Assembly (NCBI GenBank): GCA_964522515.1
Contig: CAZFWC010000026.1
Location: forward strand, 1-8,887
DNA: 8,887 nucleotides
Source: CAYNCE01 sp964522515
GTDB lineage: Bacteria > Patescibacteriota > Patescibacteriia > UBA2196
Reading direction: 5' to 3'
A model generated the notes under the pieces. The model made no database searches. It worked only from the letters and a program-made list of their open reading frames with translations, and was not told the origin of the DNA. Made by a program: the position numbers and the translations under genes. Numbering within the stretch: the first letter of the stretch is position 1; each line of letters begins with the position of its first letter. Below are positions 6,208-8,887 of the stretch, piece after piece.

Positions 6208-6608
6208 TTGAAGAAAATAAAAAATATAATTAAAAAAATAAAAGAAGATTTTATTCCGTGTTTTATTTTTTATTTATTATTATTTCTTGTTTTTGAAAAG
6301 TTAGTTTTGGTTTTTATTTACAATAAATTTGGAGAGCCGAAAGCAGAAATTTTTATTTATTTAGCACATTTTGGATTTGCAATTTTAATTTTTATTGGGA
6401 GAAAAAAGATTAAAGGTAAATCTTTGCTTAAAATATTTCGTTGGCCAATTAATAAAATTTGGCATTTAACTGATCAAATTTTTAATAATTATTTAAGATT
6501 CGGATCAGTTGTTGCTAAATATATTTTACTAATTTGGTTAATTAATTTTTTCAATCTTTTTACAGCGCCAGTAAATATTTTTATTGATTACTGGATGGGA
6601 ATTGAAAA
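6208..6608 (+). CDS. Membrane protein, 3' end lost in assembly gap
   Basis: About 133 residues are visible before the N run: a very basic start (KKIKNIIKKIK), then hydrophobic segments near 15-38 and 46-63 and a third near 98-120, so at least three TM helices. Start choice: the SD AAGGAGGTGA (6193-6202) is an extended match to the 16S rRNA 3' end. A GTG at 6199 lies inside it and cannot be the start; the TTG at 6208 lies eight bases after GGAGG and fits. The gene follows the six-TM gene (stop at 6191) by 16 bases and is surely co-transcribed. The reading frame beyond 6608 is unknown because the gap length is probably arbitrary. No family is recognised. Confidence 0.75.
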
Positions 6609-6708
6609 NNNNNNNNNNNNNNNNNNNNNNNNNNNNNNNNNNNNNNNNNNNNNNNNNNNNNNNNNNNNNNNNNNNNNNNNNNNNNNNNNNNNNNNNNNNN
6701 NNNNNNNN
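6609..6708. other. Assembly gap (100 N)
   Basis: Exactly 100 N, the usual placeholder for a gap of unknown size. It interrupts the membrane gene starting at 6208. Sequence on its two sides may be linked only by read pairs, so gene order across it is provisional. Confidence 0.97.
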
Positions 6709-6730
6709 GGTTTTTTATTTTTAATTTTTT

Positions 6731-6739
6731 TGCTATAAT
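6731..6739 (+). promoter_or_regulatory. Extended -10 promoter of pilT
   Basis: TG-C-TATAAT is a perfect extended -10 element. The region 17 bases upstream is only T-rich, which is common when the extended -10 is present. A start near 6746 gives a leader of about 70 bases containing the palindrome at 6772-6792. Confidence 0.6.
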
Positions 6740-6758
6740 TAATTCATAAAATTAACCA

Positions 6759-6807
6759 CCCCTAGCCCCTCCCTGCCTACCGGACAGGCAGGCTTGAAAA
6801 TGAGGGG
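6759..6807 (+). promoter_or_regulatory. CCCCT copies that could pair with the pilT SD
   Basis: CCCCT occurs at 6759-6763 and 6766-6770; both are complementary to AGGGG (6803-6807), the core of the pilT SD. The palindrome 6772-6792 lies between, so a long hairpin could bring the arms together and hide the SD. This may be translational control or just the outer arms of an older repeat element. Confidence 0.35.
6772..6792. repeat. GC-rich palindrome upstream of pilT
   Basis: CCTGCCT (6772-6778) and AGGCAGG (6786-6792) pair around ACCGGAC. The GC-rich sequence contrasts sharply with its AT-rich surroundings. GACAGGCAG (6783-6791) recurs exactly at 7916-7924 after pilT, so both are probably copies of a dispersed repeat. 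From memory, similar palindromes are frequent between genes in CPR genomes. Confidence 0.6.
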
Positions 6808-6815
6808 AAGAAAAT

Positions 6816-7853
6816 ATGTCTTTACAAAAAATTTTTGAATTAGCAGTTAGTAAAAAAGCATCTGATGTTCATATTTTTGTTGGAAAACCACCAATTTTAC
6901 GAATTGAAGGTAAATTAAAATCAATAAAAAGTATTGATGATTTAACAAAAAAAGATGCTGAAAATTTGATTTTTAGTATTTTAAATGAAAATCAAAAACA
7001 AAAATTTTTAACACAAAAAGAATTAGACACATCTTATGAATTATCTGACAACAGCAGATTAAGAGTAAATTGTTTTTTTGAAAAAGATAACCCAGGATTA
7101 GTCGCAAGAATAATTCCATCAAAAATTCCAACAATGCAGGAAATTATGATGCCAGAAATTGTTTATGAATTAACACGAGAAAACAGAGGATTAGTTTTAC
7201 TTACAGGTCCAACTGGTTGTGGAAAATCAACATCTTTAGCATCAATGATAAATTTAATTAATCAAGAACGATCAGTAAATATTATTACTTTAGAAGATCC
7301 AATTGAATTTGTTTTTAAACCAATTAAATCAATTATTAAACAAAGACAAGTTGGAACAGACACAATTTCTTTTGCAAAAGGTTTAAAATATATTTTGCGT
7401 CAAGATCCAAATGTAATTATGGTTGGTGAAATGCGTGATTTAGAAACAATTGCGACAACCTTAACTTTAGCTGAAACTGGACATTTAGTTTTTGCAACTT
7501 TGCACACAAACAGCGCTTCAGAAACAATTGATCGTATTATTGATGTTTTTCCTCCACACCAGCAAGACCAAATTAGGATTCAGTTGTCAATGGTTTTAAA
7601 AGGAGTAATTGCGCAACAATTAATTCCTAAAAAAGATGAAGGAAGAATTGCATCGCGTGAAATTATGATTAAAAATTCTGCAATTGCAAATTTAATTCGT
7701 GAAAGTAAAATTGCTCAAATTAAAAGTGTGATTCAAACTTCAGGAAATGAAAAAATGATTTCAATGGATCAAAATTTGCAAAGGCTTTATAAAGAAAAAG
7801 TAATTACTAAAGAAATTGCGGATTTATATATGGTTGATGGGAAAGTAAAATAA
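6816..7853 (+). CDS. pilT: Type IV pilus retraction ATPase PilT
   Basis: A cytoplasmic hexameric ATPase that disassembles pilin from the type IV pilus base and so retracts it, supporting twitching, DNA uptake or surface attachment. At 345 aa it has the usual PilT length. The N-terminal domain contains ASDVHI (15-20). The ATPase core shows Walker A GPTGCGKST (131-139), the Asp box TLEDPIEF (158-165), Walker B VIMVGEMRD (200-208) and the His box GHLVFATLHTNSA (222-234). The C-terminal AIANLIRE (289-296) corresponds to the AIRNLIRE motif typical of PilT rather than PilB, with the first Arg replaced by Ala. The SD GAGGGG (6802-6807) is eight bases before the ATG. No other pilus gene is in the window, and the gene appears monocistronic between two palindromic elements. 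Confidence 0.96.
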   Translation: MSLQKIFELAVSKKASDVHIFVGKPPILRIEGKLKSIKSIDDLTKKDAENLIFSILNENQKQKFLTQKELDTSYELSDNSRLRVNCFFEKDNPGLVARIIPSKIPTMQEIMMPEIVYELTRENRGLVLLTGPTGCGKSTSLASMINLINQERSVNIITLEDPIEFVFKPIKSIIKQRQVGTDTISFAKGLKYILRQDPNVIMVGEMRDLETIATTLTLAETGHLVFATLHTNSASETIDRIIDVFPPHQQDQIRIQLSMVLKGVIAQQLIPKKDEGRIASREIMIKNSAIANLIRESKIAQIKSVIQTSGNEKMISMDQNLQRLYKEKVITKEIADLYMVDGKVK

Positions 7854-7932
7854 AAAAATTTCTCCGCCTTCGCCCCTAAAAAATCCTACTGGACTACGGC
7901 GGATACCTGTCTGCCGACAGGCAGAAATTTTT
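7854..7932 (+). repeat. Branched inverted-repeat element after pilT
   Basis: Three nested pairings fit one fold. The outer stem is AAAAATTTCT (7854-7863) with AGAAATTTTT (7923-7932). Inside it, CCGCC (7864-7868) pairs with GGCGG (7898-7902), and CCTGTC (7906-7911) pairs with GACAGG (7916-7921). An alternative hairpin CTGCC/GGCAG (7911-7915, 7920-7924) competes with the last stem. The A/T outer stem ending in TTTTT directly after the stop codon could terminate pilT; the GC-rich interior looks like a mobile or dispersed repeat. Confidence 0.55.
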
Positions 7933-7950
7933 AGTGCATTTAATTTTTTA

Positions 7951-7979
7951 TTGACAAAATAAAATTTAAAAATTATTAT
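7951..7979 (+). promoter_or_regulatory. Near-consensus promoter of the MNT/HEPN operon
   Basis: TTGACA (7951-7956), exactly 17 bases, TATTAT (7974-7979). This is the best sigma-70-type promoter in the window. The expected start is about 7986, the A of the ATG, so the message would be leaderless. Confidence 0.75.
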
Positions 7980-7985
7980 CAACTC

Positions 7986-8273
7986 ATGATAGAAGAAAAA
8001 TATTTACAACAAATAAAGAATAGAATTTTTGAATTTAGTCAAAATAAAAATTTGCAGGTTTTTGTTTTTGGTTCAAGTTTAAATAAAAAACATTTTGGAG
8101 ATATTGATTTAGGAATAATGGGAAACATTAAAGATAAAGATATTTTGAAATTAAAAGAAAATTTTGAAAATTCTACTTTGCCGTATTTTGTTGATGTTAT
8201 AAATTTTAATAAAGTTTCTAAAAAATTTGAAAATAATATATTTAATAATAAAATTTTATGGATAAAACACTAA
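7986..8273 (+). CDS. MNT-type minimal nucleotidyltransferase, antitoxin of a HEPN/MNT pair
   Basis: This 95-aa protein has the size and core motif of minimal nucleotidyltransferases (MntA/HI0073 type): FGSS...GDIDLG at about 28-43, where GS and the DxD (D-I-D) bind nucleotide and metal, and a third acidic site in the strand FVDVINF (about 68-74). The GS-to-DxD loop is eight residues, shorter than the ten of the usual MntA signature. In characterised pairs this enzyme adds AMP to the HEPN toxin and silences it. No SD precedes the ATG, and the promoter places the transcript start at or next to the ATG. Its last 16 bases overlap the HEPN gene, the linkage expected of a toxin-antitoxin operon. 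Neutralising activity here is inferred from the family. Confidence 0.88.
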   Translation: MIEEKYLQQIKNRIFEFSQNKNLQVFVFGSSLNKKHFGDIDLGIMGNIKDKDILKLKENFENSTLPYFVDVINFNKVSKKFENNIFNNKILWIKH

Positions 8274-8647
8274 ATTACAAATTAAAAGATTTTGAACAAT
8301 CTTTAGAAACTTTAAAGGAATCTTTAGATCAGGAACAAAATGATTTTATTAAAGACGCAGTTATTAAGCGTTTTGAATATTGTTTTGAATTGTGCTGGAA
8401 AACAACTAAGGTTTTTTTAAATGAAAAATTTGGCGTAGATATTTATTCGCCTAAAGAATGTTTTCGCGAGTTAAGAAGAAACAAATTATTAACTGATGAA
8501 AAAACAGAAGCTTTATTAAAAATGATAAATGATCGCAATGAAATTATTCACACTTACAATGAAAAATTTGCTGATGAACTTCACAAAAAGATCACAGATG
8601 AATATTATAAGTTAATGAAAAAAGTCTTTGAAGTAGTGTCAGAATAA
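8258..8647 (+). CDS. HEPN-domain protein (HepT / HI0074 family), likely toxin
   Basis: This 129-aa all-helical protein matches the HI0074 'nucleotidyltransferase substrate-binding' type of HEPN. It has the conserved RFEYCFELCWKTTKVFL helix (about 39-55) and the RNEIIHTY motif (about 92-99), which fits R-X4-H-X-Y of HepT RNase toxins. Arg and His are the expected catalytic pair, and the Tyr is the residue AMPylated by MntA in studied systems. It overlaps the MNT gene by 16 bases in another frame, with no SD at its ATG (AT-rich upstream), so it is probably translated by coupling or reinitiation. The pair ends at the terminator 8661-8689. In related systems such HEPN proteins cleave RNA, including tRNA ends; the target here is unknown. 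The motif is intact, so the toxin is probably active. Confidence 0.9.
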   Translation: MDKTLNYKLKDFEQSLETLKESLDQEQNDFIKDAVIKRFEYCFELCWKTTKVFLNEKFGVDIYSPKECFRELRRNKLLTDEKTEALLKMINDRNEIIHTYNEKFADELHKKITDEYYKLMKKVFEVVSE

Positions 8648-8660
8648 AAATTGTTAAAAC

Positions 8661-8689
8661 AAAAAATCCTGAGTTAATCGGGATTTTTT
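8661..8689. terminator. Bidirectional rho-independent terminator
   Basis: A 12-bp stem, AAAAAATCCTGA (8661-8672) with TCGGGATTTTTT (8678-8689), has one T-G pair and the loop GTTAA. T runs follow the stem on both strands. It can end the rightward MNT/HEPN transcript and the leftward tRNA transcript that converge here. Confidence 0.85.
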
Positions 8690-8701
8690 AATTATATTTA
8701 T

Positions 8702-8777
8702 TGGTACCCTGTGAGGGATTCGAACCCACGACCGTTTGGTTAAGAGCCAACTGCTCTACCAACTGAGCTAACAGGGC
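8702..8777 (-). tRNA. tRNA-Lys (anticodon CTT)
   Basis: On the minus strand: acceptor GCCCTGT/ACAGGGT with a G-T first pair, D arm GCTC...GAGC, anticodon loop CTCTTAA giving CTT, T arm GTGGG-TTCGAAT-CCCTC, discriminator A and an encoded CCA. Length is 76 bases. Two stem mismatches are visible, G27-A43 in the anticodon stem and T50-T64 in the T stem; the rest is canonical. It reads AAG codons. Confidence 0.95.
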
Positions 8778-8854
8778 AAGAAATTTTTAATTTCTAAACA
8801 ATAATTTAATTTTTAAATATTTAAATAATTAAAATTTATTATTGAAAATTAATC

Positions 8855-8887
8855 TGGCGCGCCTTGAGGGATTCGAACCCCCGACCT
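8855..8887 (-). tRNA. 3' part of a second tRNA, cut by the window edge
   Basis: On the minus strand a T arm GGGGG-TTCGAAT-CCCTC is followed by the acceptor half AAGGCGC, discriminator G and encoded CCA. The anticodon lies outside the window, so the isotype cannot be read. The acceptor end would suit a tRNA-Arg, but this is a weak guess. It is 77 bases upstream of tRNA-Lys on the same strand, so the two are likely co-transcribed. Confidence 0.9.

Noticed and set aside
6199..6738. Open frame of 179 codons crossing the N run
   Set aside because: The gap has unknown length and 100 is not a multiple of three, so frame and stop after it are not supported; only 6208-6608 is kept.
8779..8795. Small hairpin AGAAATT-TTT-AATTTCT between the two tRNAs
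   Set aside because: An A/T-only style repeat expected by chance here; the two tRNAs are probably co-transcribed across it.
8796..8854. AT-rich spacer between tRNAs as an origin or attachment site
   Set aside because: No direct repeat of a tRNA end, no integrase gene and no DnaA-box cluster were seen.
1..8887. CRISPR array, insertion sequence or prophage
   Set aside because: No regularly spaced direct repeats, transposase or phage gene could be found.

Overview
The window is AT-rich bacterial DNA (roughly 30% G+C by eye) from a draft scaffold: 100 N (6609-6708) join a left contig (1-6608) to a right contig (6709-8887). The code looks standard: all nine complete genes end in TAA, no in-frame TGA is needed, and Shine-Dalgarno (SD) sites are strong. 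Low G+C, Lys/Ile/Phe/Asn-rich proteins, a pilT gene, a HEPN/MNT pair and short GC-rich palindromes between genes would fit a Patescibacteria (CPR) genome. That placement is inference; no phylogenetic marker protein is present.

Left contig. Seven consecutive genes all encode membrane or exported proteins, and I recognise no family for most of them. Five run leftward: a signal-peptide plus five-TM protein (3918-5213) and an SH3-like lipoprotein (2955-3872) form one operon ending in a hairpin terminator; a 100-aa two-TM protein (2561-2863) lies between two terminators; a single-TM protein with a large external domain (1300-2310) and a multipass protein with a long soluble tail (57-1298) form a coupled operon ending at 9-47. 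Two multipass genes run rightward (5457-6191 and 6208 into the gap). The leftward and rightward units start from divergent promoters whose two -35 boxes form one 20-bp inverted repeat (5321-5340). A related promoter drives the 2310-57 operon, so all may be co-regulated. The likely picture is an uncharacterised cell-envelope complex.

Right contig. An extended -10 promoter and a GC-rich palindrome precede pilT (6816-7853), the type IV pilus retraction ATPase. A branched inverted-repeat element follows it. Then a two-gene MNT/HEPN toxin-antitoxin module (7986-8647) is read from a near-consensus promoter placed so that its mRNA would be leaderless. A bidirectional terminator separates it from two tRNA genes on the minus strand: tRNA-Lys(CTT) (8702-8777) and the 3' part of a second tRNA cut by the window edge (8855-8887).
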